From Chloroflexota bacterium (GTDB lineage Bacteria > Chloroflexota > Anaerolineae > UBA4142): a stretch of DNA of 64,000 nucleotides. The stretch spans positions 1 to 64,000 of the forward strand of contig JACRMI010000191.1 in the NCBI GenBank assembly GCA_016215025.1, given 5' to 3'. The notes under the pieces were generated by a model. The model saw nothing but the letters and a program-made list of their open reading frames with translations, was not told the DNA's origin and made no database searches. The translations under genes and the position numbers were made by a program. Of this stretch, positions 42,371-51,803 are shown piece by piece. Positions within the stretch are counted from its first letter, which is position 1. Each line of letters opens with the position of its first letter.

Positions 42371-45034
42371 ATGGCAAACCAAACCAAATACTCTCTGTCG
42401 AACAGACGTCGTGCGTGGCTACGTGCCGCAGCCATTGCAGTGGTGTTACTCTTGGCGATCCATCTGAGCAACTCGCTCGCGCTGCGCGTGACGGATGCCG
42501 CACCGCCGGCGCAGATCCACGATGACGTCTGTCGCGTGCTTCCAAAGGATCCTGGGTTAGGCAAGCTGAGCACCGGAGCAATCAGCGGCAATTGCGTTGG
42601 GGAGTATGATTTCACTTACCCCGGTGGACGTCACGTATTCCAATTCATCATTGCGGGCGACAGCAATGTTGCGGACGCCAAGACCGACCTGGGTTATCAC
42701 AAGTCCTGGCATCCTACTGTAGGCGGCGGCTCTCTCGGCGACGAAGGAATCGAGGGCTTTGAAGAAATCACCAATGGCGACCTCAAGTTCAACGAACTTG
42801 TGATTGTGTATCGGCGTGGGACGTGCGTTGTGAACCTATCTGGTACGGTTCGTTCAACAGACGCCGTGCTTGTGGCGCAGGCACGGAAAATCGCGGCGGC
42901 AATTGATGGCGGTATTTCCAAGGTTTGCCAGCCCTATGTCTTTTCATCGTCCTCCGCTCCACCGCCGGACATCGACCTCAGTATCGATCACGTACAAGTG
43001 ACTCAGGCGATTCAAAACGCTGAAAACGGCGTGCCACTCGTCGCGGATCGAACGACGCTCGTCCGCGTATTCATCAAAGTAACTGGCGCTCCCAAGGGTC
43101 CGATCAAAGACGTGACGATTGATGCGTGTGGGATGGGATCATCGTTTCGCGGGATGACCGACAAGTGCGTACCCGCCGCAAACAAAAACACACCTTTTAC
43201 TGCGCCGCTCAACCCGCAGCGCGCAAATATCACCGATACGCTCAACCTTTTTTTGCCGAACGCCATGACGTACGCGAACACGGGACCCGCGCAGGGCGTT
43301 ACTTATCCGCTTGAGTTGTGGATCAACCCCAACAAGACGATCTCTGAGACGAACTATAGCAATAACCGCTATTCGCTTCAATTGACGTTTACGCCACAAA
43401 AGCGTCTGCGCGTCGGCTATTTGCGCGTCGGCTATCAACCGCCTGGGCAAGCCGCGCCCACCTTTCCCTCGGCGAACGTCAGCACGTACGCGCAGTTGAC
43501 GCAGAAACTATATCCTTTACCAGACAACGGTATAGACTATAACGAAATTCCCGTGCGCCGTCCGTATCGCAAACCGCTTTTCGATCCGACCGATCCGCTC
43601 ACCAAAACGTTCGCCTTGGAAGATCAATTCGCCGCAACGTTGCGCAAAGCGTACGATCTATTTACCGGCGACAAGCCGGATCAACTGGTGGCTTGGCTGC
43701 CGACGATTCCCAACCCAATCCCTCCGGGCGTCGGCATCACCACGGGACAATCCGATCCCATGTGGTTCACCTACGGCGATAAAACCAAAGGCACTGGGCA
43801 CATCACCTTCGTCAAAGATTTTGCGCCGCGCGATGCGCTCTTTCGCCAAGCTGTTTTGGCGCACGAGATGGCGCACAACCTGGGACTGCATCATACCAAT
43901 CAAGGCGATGCCTGCGGCGCATGGGACTCCGATAGTTTATGGCCCCACAAAAATTCGCAAATTCAGGAATTCGGTTTCGATACACTGACTCGAAGCATTG
44001 TTCCCAACACGCGCTTTGATGTGATGTCATACTGCATGAACCCAAGCAGTAACATCTGGATTTCGCCGTTCTCATTTACTCAACTCTACAACAGTTATCT
44101 CAACCCGCGTGCGGATACGTCGCGGCAAGTTGCCTTGCTCGCACGCGACCGCTCACTGCATCTTCAAGACATGCTTGCCCAACCGCGCCAAGAGCAACTC
44201 ATCATCAGCGGCGCAATTCGGCGTGATGGAACCGTGGGGCGGCTCGACCCGGCATATCACAGCGCCGACCTAGACCCAGGCGATGCGCTGCCTTCGACAG
44301 GCAATCAATGCATCCGATTAGGTGGCGCAACCAGCACACTTGCGACGTACTGCTTCACGCTACCCTTCCGCGCTCACCAGAGTAATGTCGTTCTCGACGA
44401 GCAATATTTTACGCTCAAAGTCCCCTACCCTGCAGGAACGACGCGCGTCTCGCTGGTGCGCGATAACCGCGAACTCGCCACGCTTACCGCCAGCCCTAAT
44501 CCTCCAACTCTCGCGGTCACATCACCGCGCGCAGGCGAGACCTGGACCGGCGCACAGACATTAACCTGGAATAGTGTTGACGCAGACGGCGGCAAGATGA
44601 CGTATACCGTATTGTATACGCCGAATGGTGGCAAGTCGTGGTATCCACTCGATGTAGATATGACTGATACCCAGTTGGCAATTCAGACTTTGGAAATTGC
44701 CAATGGCGATCAAGTTCAGTTCCGCGTTCTTGCCAGCGACGGACTCAACACCACGCGCGCCGACTCACCACCGATTCAAGTCCGCAATGGAATCGCCCCA
44801 GAGCCAACGGCATCCGCGTCCGGCAACAACACGGCTGCGCCACCGGACTCGACCTTGCTATTGGCCGCCGGACTCGGCGTTGGGTTGTGCGGCGTGTTCG
44901 GCATCCTGGGTATTGCCCTACTGATCGCTATCACACGCCCGCGGAATAAATCGTCCAAACGCAAACCCATGCCGCGTCCTGCCGATTTGCCCGAACGTAG
45001 TTTACGCTCCAAGCCAACTGATTTGCCAAAATGA
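42371..45034 (+). CDS. Secreted metzincin-like zinc metallopeptidase, membrane-anchored
   Basis: An 887-residue exported protein. It has a signal peptide (about 14-38), a helical/beta N-terminal region, CARDB-like segments (ISETNYSNNRYSLQLTF), and near residue 500 the zinc site HEMAHNLGLHH with a Met-turn VMSYC about 60 residues later, as in metzincins. Two beta-sandwich regions follow, then a C-terminal transmembrane helix (about 828-850) with a basic tail. It is likely displayed on the cell surface. GGAGGTG precedes the ATG; a GTG two codons upstream is in frame but inside that ribosome site. Confidence 0.8.
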   Translation: MANQTKYSLSNRRRAWLRAAAIAVVLLLAIHLSNSLALRVTDAAPPAQIHDDVCRVLPKDPGLGKLSTGAISGNCVGEYDFTYPGGRHVFQFIIAGDSNVADAKTDLGYHKSWHPTVGGGSLGDEGIEGFEEITNGDLKFNELVIVYRRGTCVVNLSGTVRSTDAVLVAQARKIAAAIDGGISKVCQPYVFSSSSAPPPDIDLSIDHVQVTQAIQNAENGVPLVADRTTLVRVFIKVTGAPKGPIKDVTIDACGMGSSFRGMTDKCVPAANKNTPFTAPLNPQRANITDTLNLFLPNAMTYANTGPAQGVTYPLELWINPNKTISETNYSNNRYSLQLTFTPQKRLRVGYLRVGYQPPGQAAPTFPSANVSTYAQLTQKLYPLPDNGIDYNEIPVRRPYRKPLFDPTDPLTKTFALEDQFAATLRKAYDLFTGDKPDQLVAWLPTIPNPIPPGVGITTGQSDPMWFTYGDKTKGTGHITFVKDFAPRDALFRQAVLAHEMAHNLGLHHTNQGDACGAWDSDSLWPHKNSQIQEFGFDTLTRSIVPNTRFDVMSYCMNPSSNIWISPFSFTQLYNSYLNPRADTSRQVALLARDRSLHLQDMLAQPRQEQLIISGAIRRDGTVGRLDPAYHSADLDPGDALPSTGNQCIRLGGATSTLATYCFTLPFRAHQSNVVLDEQYFTLKVPYPAGTTRVSLVRDNRELATLTASPNPPTLAVTSPRAGETWTGAQTLTWNSVDADGGKMTYTVLYTPNGGKSWYPLDVDMTDTQLAIQTLEIANGDQVQFRVLASDGLNTTRADSPPIQVRNGIAPEPTASASGNNTAAPPDSTLLLAAGLGVGLCGVFGILGIALLIAITRPRNKSSKRKPMPRPADLPERSLRSKPTDLPK

Positions 45035-45121
45035 CTTCATATCCAAATCGATCAGTGTGACAGGAGTTGTTCATTTGATTGACAGTGCATCAACAAGGGG
45101 ATGAAAACTTGGATGATGTAG

Positions 45122-45140
45122 GGCAAATGTCCAATTTGCC
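45122..45140. repeat. Short palindrome, family of the 2220 element, copy 2
   Basis: GGCAAAT and ATTTGCC arms with 5 bases between. It lies 49 bases before the ATG at 45189. A second short inverted pair, GCAAGT/ACTTGC, follows at once. Confidence 0.5.
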
Positions 45141-45188
45141 AAGCAAGTTACGCTTCGCGACTTGCCCAATATTTTAAAGGGAGCACAA

Positions 45189-46211
45189 ATGTCGAACGAT
45201 AAATTTCGCCAAGCCGAAAACCAATTCTTTTTGCTCAAGGGACAATTAGAAACAAGACGCATCACCCGTGAGCAATTCGACGCCGCACTCAAAGAGTTGA
45301 TGGTCCAAGACACCGATGGTCGCTATTGGACCATTGGCGGTGACACCGGTATCTGGTACGTCCATGATGGCAAGAACTGGGTCAAGGCACAGCCACCAGG
45401 AACAAGTGCGCTTGAATCCTACCACACGCCCCCCGCGACCCAATCGAGAACAAGCTGTTTCATCATTCTCGTCGGCGCTGGTCTGGCTGCGATTGTCCTA
45501 GTCGTAGCGGTGCTGGGTTTGTGGTTCGCATCGAGCCAGGGTCTCGTCAAGATTGGCGCACCTACGGTGACAACTACGCCAACCGTGATTGTCGTACCCA
45601 CGATTGCCACTCAGCCAACACCAGTCGTAGTCGCGCCGACTCTTGCGCCTCCATCGCCAACGTTACCGCAACCAACAACGACCCTCAGCGTACCAACTGC
45701 CACACGCGTTCTGCCGACAATTGCTTTGCCAACTGCCACACGTGTTCTGCCGACAATCGCTTTGCCAACCGCTCCAGCGATACCAACGGCGACAGTGGCT
45801 CGCCTCACCCCAGTGCCCGCGTCGCCGACGACACCGCCGATTCCGCCTGGGCTTTACGTGACGGCTATGGGTATGGACCAGCCGCAACCGGCGCACGGAC
45901 AAATTATTAATTTTACCGTATCATTCTTGAACACGAGTGCCGGTGATGTAAGTGTGAAATGGAAAGTGTACATTTACCGCGCGGACAACCCAGCCAAACC
46001 CAACACCGAGTCTGCCCTAGTTGCGGCAAGTTTTCCGCCGGGCAAGTCCGACCATGTGCCGGTGCCGCTGAATTTCAAAATCGGCGCGACGGGAAACGAC
46101 TGCGATTACTTTTTCGCACGGGTCGATACATTGGACAACAATAATAAACCAACAGACCTAACTGCCTCGGATGGCAAAGTTTTCGAAAAGGGTTTCTCTG
46201 TTTGCAAATAG
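45189..46211 (+). CDS. Single-pass surface protein with Pro/Thr linker and CARDB-like domain
   Basis: A 340-residue protein. Residues 1-~75 form a cytoplasmic domain (FRQAENQFFLLKGQLETRRITREQFDAALKEL, then GRYWTIGGDTGIWYVHDGKNWV), which I associate with a family common in Chloroflexota. A transmembrane helix (about 92-115) is followed by a ~100-residue Pro/Thr/Ala linker with repeats (TATRVLPTIALP) and an outer beta-sandwich (MDQPQPAHGQIINFTVSFLNTS), CARDB-like. The ATG has a GGGAGC site. Confidence 0.65.
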   Translation: MSNDKFRQAENQFFLLKGQLETRRITREQFDAALKELMVQDTDGRYWTIGGDTGIWYVHDGKNWVKAQPPGTSALESYHTPPATQSRTSCFIILVGAGLAAIVLVVAVLGLWFASSQGLVKIGAPTVTTTPTVIVVPTIATQPTPVVVAPTLAPPSPTLPQPTTTLSVPTATRVLPTIALPTATRVLPTIALPTAPAIPTATVARLTPVPASPTTPPIPPGLYVTAMGMDQPQPAHGQIINFTVSFLNTSAGDVSVKWKVYIYRADNPAKPNTESALVAASFPPGKSDHVPVPLNFKIGATGNDCDYFFARVDTLDNNNKPTDLTASDGKVFEKGFSVCK

Positions 46212-46302
46212 TATCCCTAGAGTACGCAGTCCATCTTCGATCTGCAATGGATGTCGCAGCGATCCATTTGGGATGGGTGCAGCGTTTTTTCTGCCAAAAC
46301 GC

Positions 46303-46331
46303 TTGACGTTACATAGGACTTGTGTTATTAT
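46303..46331 (+). promoter_or_regulatory. Promoter of the LysM lipoprotein gene
   Basis: TTGACG at 46303-46308, a 17-base spacer and TATTAT at 46326-46331. Start of transcription near 46338, about 41 bases before the ATG. Confidence 0.65.
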
Positions 46332-46378
46332 ACTGTCGCAACCCGGCGACACCTTATTCCCTATGAGGAGGTTTCGCC

Positions 46379-47209
46379 ATGACCGAGGTCACCTTGGTAA
46401 AGCGTTTCTACGTTCTAGTGCTCATCGTTCTTATGGCAGTTTTCGCCGCAGCATGCACCCGCGAAAAACCTGCCGACACGCCCGTTCCAACTATTGCTGC
46501 GCAACGCACCGTCGTTACCCCGCCGCTCGCTGGTACAGCTGTCGCCGCCGACGTTACTGCAACCATTACGCCAACGCTTGTCTTGACACCGACAACGCCT
46601 GTAGCTCCCGCGGTCACGGTGACGCCAACTCAAGTTGTTGTTGCGCCACCTACACCGGCCGTGACGACACCACCCACAACTAGTCCTGGCACGTACACCG
46701 TGCAATGGGGTGATTGGCTCAGCAAAATCGCCAATCAATTTGGCGTGACGACTCAGCAACTTGTCGCCGCGAACCCAGGTATCAATCCCAACTTTATCTC
46801 GCCCGGCCAAGTGCTCAACATTCCGAGCAGCACCTCGCCCGGATTGACACCGGTTCCACCCACTATTCCGCCGACCGGTCACCCATCGACGTACACCGTT
46901 CAGCGTGGCGATTGGATTTATGCGCTTGCGCGACGGTTTGGCGTGACGGTGGCTGCCTTGCTCGCCGCGAATCCAGGTATCCATCCCAACTTGTTGTACC
47001 CGGGTCAGGTTCTGAGCATCCCAAGTGGCACCACACCGCAACCGGACCCACCACCGCCGTCTGGAAATACGTATACTGTCCAACGAGGCGATACACTCTA
47101 TTCCATTGCCGTACGTTTCAAGACGACGATCATGGCGCTTCAAATTGCCAACAAGCTGGCGAATCCAAACTTTATCTCCCCGGGTCAGGTCTTGACGATT
47201 CCTCAGTAA
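46379..47209 (+). CDS. LysM lipoprotein with three LysM domains
   Basis: A 276-residue exported lipoprotein with lipobox AAAC (Cys26), a Pro/Thr linker, and three LysM repeats beginning TYTVQWGDWLSKIANQFGV, TYTVQRGDWIYALARRFGV and TYTVQRGDTLYSIAVRF (from about residues 107, 170 and 230). LysM domains bind peptidoglycan or other GlcNAc polymers. There is no catalytic domain, so it is likely a cell-wall-binding protein. GAGGAGG ribosome site. Confidence 0.85.
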   Translation: MTEVTLVKRFYVLVLIVLMAVFAAACTREKPADTPVPTIAAQRTVVTPPLAGTAVAADVTATITPTLVLTPTTPVAPAVTVTPTQVVVAPPTPAVTTPPTTSPGTYTVQWGDWLSKIANQFGVTTQQLVAANPGINPNFISPGQVLNIPSSTSPGLTPVPPTIPPTGHPSTYTVQRGDWIYALARRFGVTVAALLAANPGIHPNLLYPGQVLSIPSGTTPQPDPPPPSGNTYTVQRGDTLYSIAVRFKTTIMALQIANKLANPNFISPGQVLTIPQ

Positions 47210-47284
47210 ATCCAAAAGGTCAAACCACCGAGAGGCGCTGTGTCATGCAAATCGATGAGCGCCTCTCTTGCTGTATGGAGTAAA

Positions 47285-47809
47285 ATGGGCGAAGAAATTA
47301 TCCGCAGCGAATATCTTTATCGCGGTCACATTTTAAAATTAAGACTCGATCATACGCGGCTGCAAAACAAACAAGTTGTCCAACGTGAGATCGTCGAACA
47401 TCACGGCGCGGTCGCGATTGTTGCGTTGGATGAGCGTAACAATGTGTTGATGGTACGCCAATATCGATCTGGGGCTGGGCGCGAATTGCTAGAAATTCCT
47501 GCCGGGACGATTGAAGATGGCGAAGACCCCGCCATCTGCGCCACGCGTGAACTAAAAGAGGAAACGGGTTATCATGCATTGCATTGGGACGCGCTCGGAT
47601 ATTTTTACTCTAGCCCCGGTTTCTGTACCGAAAAAATGTACCTCTACCTCGCACGCCAACTTACGCATGGCACAGCCAGTCCAGAAGACGACGAACTCAT
47701 TCAGGTCGAAAAAATTCCCTTGGCAAAGCTGGTCGATCAAATACAACGCGGTGAGATTCTTGATGCAAAAACGATTGTGGGCTTGCTGCGCGTGAATCAA
47801 ATCGTTTAA
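47285..47809 (+). CDS. Nudix hydrolase, ADP-ribose pyrophosphatase type
   Basis: A 174-residue protein with Nudix box GTIEDGEDPAICATRELKEETGY preceded by VLMVRQYRSGAGRELLEIPAG and followed by FYSSPGFCTEKMYLYLA, the pattern of ADP-sugar diphosphatases (NudF-like). It would hydrolyse ADP-ribose to AMP and ribose 5-phosphate. The ATG at 47285 with GGAG is preferred to an in-frame start at 47240. Confidence 0.85.
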   Translation: MGEEIIRSEYLYRGHILKLRLDHTRLQNKQVVQREIVEHHGAVAIVALDERNNVLMVRQYRSGAGRELLEIPAGTIEDGEDPAICATRELKEETGYHALHWDALGYFYSSPGFCTEKMYLYLARQLTHGTASPEDDELIQVEKIPLAKLVDQIQRGEILDAKTIVGLLRVNQIV

Positions 47810-47812
47810 ACG

Positions 47813-47911
47813 GAGACCCTATGGGTTTCTTTGTCTGCTAATCACATTGGTAAACAAAGATCTGTTGCTTGATAAAAACATGGAGTAGCAAAGAAACCTT
47901 TAGGGTCTGGT
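47813..47911. repeat. Imperfect palindromic element, family C, copy 1
   Basis: The outer arms GAGACCCTATGGGTTTCTTTG and CAAAGAAACCTTTAGGGTCT are near-complements around ~55 bases. A related element is at 48471-48563 on the other side of the GNAT gene. Confidence 0.65.
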
Positions 47912-47923
47912 TGAATTTACCCT

Positions 47924-48529
47924 ATGCCGATATTTTGGAACAACCATATCGGTCTGCGACCTTTCGAAGAACCCTTGACCGATACAGAAATTGAAAAAAT
48001 ATATCACTGGAGCCGCGACGATGAGGTTCTGCGCTGGAGTGGAGGTGCGCCAACCGAACTCACCCTCGACGAATTTCAAACGCGACTGCGGGGCGATCAA
48101 AAAAATCAACTGACCCATCGCCGCGCCTTTTTAATTGTCTTGCGCAGCGGTCAAATCATCGGACGCGTCGGCGTGTTCGCCATCGATTGGGAAAAGCGCG
48201 AAGGCGAATTGGGCATTGCGATTGGCGAAACGACGCAATGGGACAAGGGTTATGGTCGCGAAGCAATCCAATTAATACTTGGCAAAATTTTTCAGTCTAC
48301 CTTGCTTGAACGAATCTACCTCTACACCTTTCCCGATAACGTTCGGGCGCAGCGTTGCTTTGCGGCGTGCGGCTTTCATGTGCTCGGCACCGCGCAGCGA
48401 TTCTCGCCCGACCTTGGCGAATACGATGGCGTGGAAATGGAAATTACAAAGCGCGGCTGGCAGCTTATGGAGACTCTAAAGGTTTCTTCGGCTGATGGGA
48501 TTCGTGACAAGACAAGAACTGCAGATTAA
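47924..48529 (+). CDS. GNAT N-acetyltransferase (RimJ/RimL-like)
   Basis: A 201-residue acetyltransferase with the RimL-type fold: IGLRPFEEPLTDTEIEKIYHW, GRVGVFAIDWEKREGELGIAIGETTQWDKGYGREAIQLIL (acetyl-CoA loop) and LYTFPDNVRAQRCFAACGF. It would acetylate a protein N-terminus or a small amine. The last ~19 codons (METLKVSSADGIRDKTRTAD) lie inside a family C palindrome, so the original C-terminus has probably been replaced. Confidence 0.8.
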   Translation: MPIFWNNHIGLRPFEEPLTDTEIEKIYHWSRDDEVLRWSGGAPTELTLDEFQTRLRGDQKNQLTHRRAFLIVLRSGQIIGRVGVFAIDWEKREGELGIAIGETTQWDKGYGREAIQLILGKIFQSTLLERIYLYTFPDNVRAQRCFAACGFHVLGTAQRFSPDLGEYDGVEMEITKRGWQLMETLKVSSADGIRDKTRTAD

Positions 48530-48563
48530 GCATGATACATCTTTGGGAACAATCCTTTAGGGT
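48471..48563. repeat. Imperfect palindromic element, family C, copy 2
   Basis: It begins GGAGACTCTAAAGGTTTCTTCGG and closes with CAATCCTTTAGGGTTTG. It resembles the element at 47813-47911 at both ends and overlaps the 3' end of the GNAT gene. Confidence 0.6.
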
Positions 48564-48585
48564 TTGAATCTTTGGAGAATGCAAA

Positions 48586-49743
48586 ATGAGCGAACGTGAT
48601 TTGTTAATGATTCCTGGTCCGATCAATTTCGACCCCGGTGTACTGCGCGCGATGAGCGCACCCACTGCTGGACACACTGCTCCCGAGTTCGTCGCACTCT
48701 TTGGCGAAACGCTCGATTGGATGAAGCAAGTCTTTCTCGCGCCGAGTGGGACGCCATTTGTCATCGCAGGTTCGGGCACGCTTGCCATGGACATTGCCGC
48801 GAGCAACCTGGTCCAAGCCAGTGATCGCGTCGTCCAAATTTCGACGGGCTATTTCGGCGACCGCATGGTAAACATTTTCGAACGCTACGGGGCAAAGGTG
48901 ACTACGCTTCGCGCAGACGTAGGCGATGTCGTTGCGCTTGATCTCGTCGATGCTGAACTCGCGCGCGTCAAGCCCAAAGTTTTGGCGATGACGCATGTCG
49001 ATACATCGACCGGGGTTTGCGTGGATGTCCACGCTTTTGCGGAGCTGGGACGCAAACACAACGCGCTCGTCGTCGTCGATGGTGTGTGTTCCGTCGGCGG
49101 AATGGAATTGCAACAAGAGGCATGGGGCGTCGACGTAGCATTCACCGCATCGCAAAAAGCGATTGGCGTGCCGCCGGGCCTCGCACTTTTGGTCGCATCG
49201 CCGCGCGCGCTTGAATCGTTCAAGAAGCGCGAGAGTCCAGTCGCGAGTTATTATTCGGATTGGGCGAATTGGCTGCCGATCATGGAAGCGTACCTGGCGC
49301 GGAAAGTCGCGTATTTTGGTACACCCGCAGTGAATCTCGTTTATGCACTGCACGAATCGCTGCGCCAAATTCTCGCCGAAGGCATGGACAAACGCGTGGC
49401 GCGCCACAAGAAAATGAGCGACGCGTTCAAAGCTGGCGTCAACGCTATCGGCTTGAAACAAGTCGCCGTGCGTCCCGACGTGGCGGCGACGACGATGACC
49501 GCACCGTATTTCCCCGACGGCATCGATGCAAAAGTAATCGGCAAGATACGCGAGCGCGGCGTGGTGGTGGCAGGCGGTTTGCATTCCGCAATTCGAGAGA
49601 GATATTTCCGAGTTGGACACATGGGCGTGATTAGCCCGGCGGATATTTCCGCAACACTCTCTGCGATTGAAGGTGCGCTGCTCGCATCGGGCTACAAATT
49701 CGATGTGGGCGCTGGAGTAGCAGCATCAGAAAAAGCAATGTGA
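48586..49743 (+). CDS. Class V aminotransferase (alanine/serine-glyoxylate type)
   Basis: A 385-residue PLP enzyme. It opens LLMIPGPINFDPGVLRAMSAPTAGHTAPEF, has VVVDGVCSVGGMEL and the PLP lysine in FTASQKAIGVPPGLALL, and ends FRVGHMGVISPADI, the pattern of alanine-glyoxylate/serine-pyruvate aminotransferases. It would interconvert alanine or serine with glyoxylate or pyruvate. No partner gene of glyoxylate metabolism is adjacent. Confidence 0.9.
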   Translation: MSERDLLMIPGPINFDPGVLRAMSAPTAGHTAPEFVALFGETLDWMKQVFLAPSGTPFVIAGSGTLAMDIAASNLVQASDRVVQISTGYFGDRMVNIFERYGAKVTTLRADVGDVVALDLVDAELARVKPKVLAMTHVDTSTGVCVDVHAFAELGRKHNALVVVDGVCSVGGMELQQEAWGVDVAFTASQKAIGVPPGLALLVASPRALESFKKRESPVASYYSDWANWLPIMEAYLARKVAYFGTPAVNLVYALHESLRQILAEGMDKRVARHKKMSDAFKAGVNAIGLKQVAVRPDVAATTMTAPYFPDGIDAKVIGKIRERGVVVAGGLHSAIRERYFRVGHMGVISPADISATLSAIEGALLASGYKFDVGAGVAASEKAM

Positions 49744-49752
49744 GTCAACGAT

Positions 49753-49789
49753 GACCTTCCGAGTTACGGCGACTGGGAAGGTCTCTTTA
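49753..49789 (+). terminator. Terminator after the aminotransferase gene
   Basis: GACCTTCC and GGAAGGTC, with an inner AGT/ACT pair, form a stem 10 bases after the stop codon, followed by TCTTTAT. Confidence 0.55.
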
Positions 49790-49885
49790 TAATCCGGTTT
49801 CACGACACTGCGGTTGTTGGAACCAAGCGTTCCTAGCTTTTCACTTTCTAAAGTACTCTAAGGTCTGCACACTAAGGAGAAAAAG

Positions 49886-51289
49886 ATGAAAGCAACAACC
49901 GGCAAGTGCGCGCTTGGAATTATTACGCTGCTCGTTGCTCTTCTTGCCTATTGGCAAGCTACGAGTGCCGACAAAAAAATTGACCAGGGCGAATCGCATT
50001 CTCTTAATGCTCCATCGATTTCGCCCTGGTCAAAAACTTTTGGCGGCACGCTCAATGATCGATTCAACAGCATCGCGCCAACCAACGACGGTGGATCCAT
50101 CGCAGTCGGCTATACTGAATCCTTTAGCGCAACTCGAGACATTTGGGTCGTCAAGCTAGATGGCGATGGAGTCAGCACTTGGCAAAAAACTTTGGGCGGC
50201 GGCAGCACAGACACTGGATCATCGGTCGCGCCAACGAATGATGGCGGTTACATCGTCGCCGGTAGAACCAAATCGTTTGGCGCAGGAAACCGCGATGTTT
50301 GGTTGCTCAAGTTAGACAATTTGGGAAATATCACCTGGCAAAAAACCTTTGGCGGTATCGGCGAAGAAGGCAATCCGCGCATCATTCCAACGACCGATGG
50401 TGGGTACATTTTCGCCGCCGATACGGCTTCATCGGGCGCAGGACTAACCGATATCTGGGTCGTAAAATTAGACAGTTCAGGCAACATCACTTGGCAAAAA
50501 ACTTATGGCGGAACAGGTGATGACTTGCGTGGCACCATCATCCCAACGAGCGATAATGGGTACGTGGTGACTGGCTCACTCGCCGGGGTAGCCTGGTTGA
50601 TCAAACTCGATAGCTCCGGTACGGCCACGTGGCAGAAAACCTACTCGGTCGCAGGTGTTAATCAAAGCCAAATCACCTCACTTGTGCAAACGGGTGATGA
50701 AGGATATATCGCGGGTGGCAGCACTGCACAGTTTGGCGCAGGAGCCAACGATGCGTGGGTGCTCAAGTTGGACAGCTTGGGCAATGTAACTTGGCAAAAG
50801 ACCTATGGTGGAGCAGGCGATGAATTCGTCAGTGCCATTTTGGCTACGTCAGATGGAGGATATATCTTTTCAGCTGACACAACCTCGTTCGGTACCAACA
50901 AAGCGCTGCTCGTCAAATTGGATAGTGTGGGGACTGTCACATGGCAAAAATTTTATGGCGGTTCCGTATACGATTCACCTAATCCAATTTTATCGACGAG
51001 CGATGGGGGCTACCTGGTCATCGGTTATACTCAATCCTTTGGTGCAGGTGGTGAAGATGGCTGGGTCTTTAAGGTCGATGGGAATGGCGATTTGGCGGGG
51101 ACGTGCCCACCGCTCTCTATTAGCTCTGTAACCGCAAACAATTCTTCAGCTACAGCAGGAGACTCGACGATCATACCCAACACATCAGCCGTTTCGCCGA
51201 TCGGCTCAGGTGCGACACCCGTCAATACTTTTATTACACCAGGAAGCACATCTCGATGTATTCTCCACTTGCCACTCGTACTTCGATGA
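49886..51289 (+). CDS. Secreted propeller-like repeat protein
   Basis: A 467-residue exported protein with an N-terminal signal (about 8-27), then about seven to eight units of ~50 residues of the form W(Q)KTFGG...DGGYIVAGxTxSFGAG..DxWVLKLDSxGN. These 'delta-60' type repeats usually build a beta-propeller. The C-terminal ~55 residues are Ser/Thr-rich and end LHLPLVLR, an ending I associate with exported Chloroflexota proteins. Function unknown; cell-surface or released. Confidence 0.75.
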   Translation: MKATTGKCALGIITLLVALLAYWQATSADKKIDQGESHSLNAPSISPWSKTFGGTLNDRFNSIAPTNDGGSIAVGYTESFSATRDIWVVKLDGDGVSTWQKTLGGGSTDTGSSVAPTNDGGYIVAGRTKSFGAGNRDVWLLKLDNLGNITWQKTFGGIGEEGNPRIIPTTDGGYIFAADTASSGAGLTDIWVVKLDSSGNITWQKTYGGTGDDLRGTIIPTSDNGYVVTGSLAGVAWLIKLDSSGTATWQKTYSVAGVNQSQITSLVQTGDEGYIAGGSTAQFGAGANDAWVLKLDSLGNVTWQKTYGGAGDEFVSAILATSDGGYIFSADTTSFGTNKALLVKLDSVGTVTWQKFYGGSVYDSPNPILSTSDGGYLVIGYTQSFGAGGEDGWVFKVDGNGDLAGTCPPLSISSVTANNSSATAGDSTIIPNTSAVSPIGSGATPVNTFITPGSTSRCILHLPLVLR

Positions 51290-51450
51290 GAGTAAGAATC
51301 AACGCATGATGTTTTGACTTTTGACCCGACCGGAATATACTGCGTTTGCAAATCTATTCTTCGCCCCGGAAATTTCATCACACATCCGTTGCTTGACGCA
51401 CGAATAGTCATGCGCAAGTAGCGGGTGTTTGTATTTGACAGGAGACCATC

Positions 51451-51792
51451 GTGGAACCGCCGAATCCGATTCAAGCCGCAATGGAAAAGATGCTGACCGT
51501 GTGTCAAGCTCAGTACGGAAATGCGATCAAGACCTATTGGTTTTACGCTGAAGAAATTTGTCCCTGTTGCACCAAGCGTCAAACGTTGCTTTTCAAACAC
51601 AAGAATGAGAATGCTGTTTCGCTGAATGCGTTCATGTATCGTGAGCGGGGCGTCTTGATCGGCTATACACTTTGTGGACTGTGCATCAGCGAATTGCTTA
51701 AAACATCCAAAAAGCGCCAAACGCTCATGCACGAGAATATCGAAATGAATTTAATTGCGGCGTATCAAAAACATATGTCGCATTTGAACTAA
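51451..51792 (+). CDS. Small cysteine-rich protein of unknown function
   Basis: A 113-residue protein with CPCC (in EEICPCCTKRQ) and CGLC (in TLCGLCISEL), which could form one zinc site. The rest is helical and charged. The start is GTG with a CAGGAGAC site 5 bases away. I do not recognise the family. It sits 11 bases before the phosphotransferase gene and may share its transcript. Confidence 0.6.
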   Translation: MEPPNPIQAAMEKMLTVCQAQYGNAIKTYWFYAEEICPCCTKRQTLLFKHKNENAVSLNAFMYRERGVLIGYTLCGLCISELLKTSKKRQTLMHENIEMNLIAAYQKHMSHLN

Positions 51793-51803
51793 CACGACCC
51801 GCT

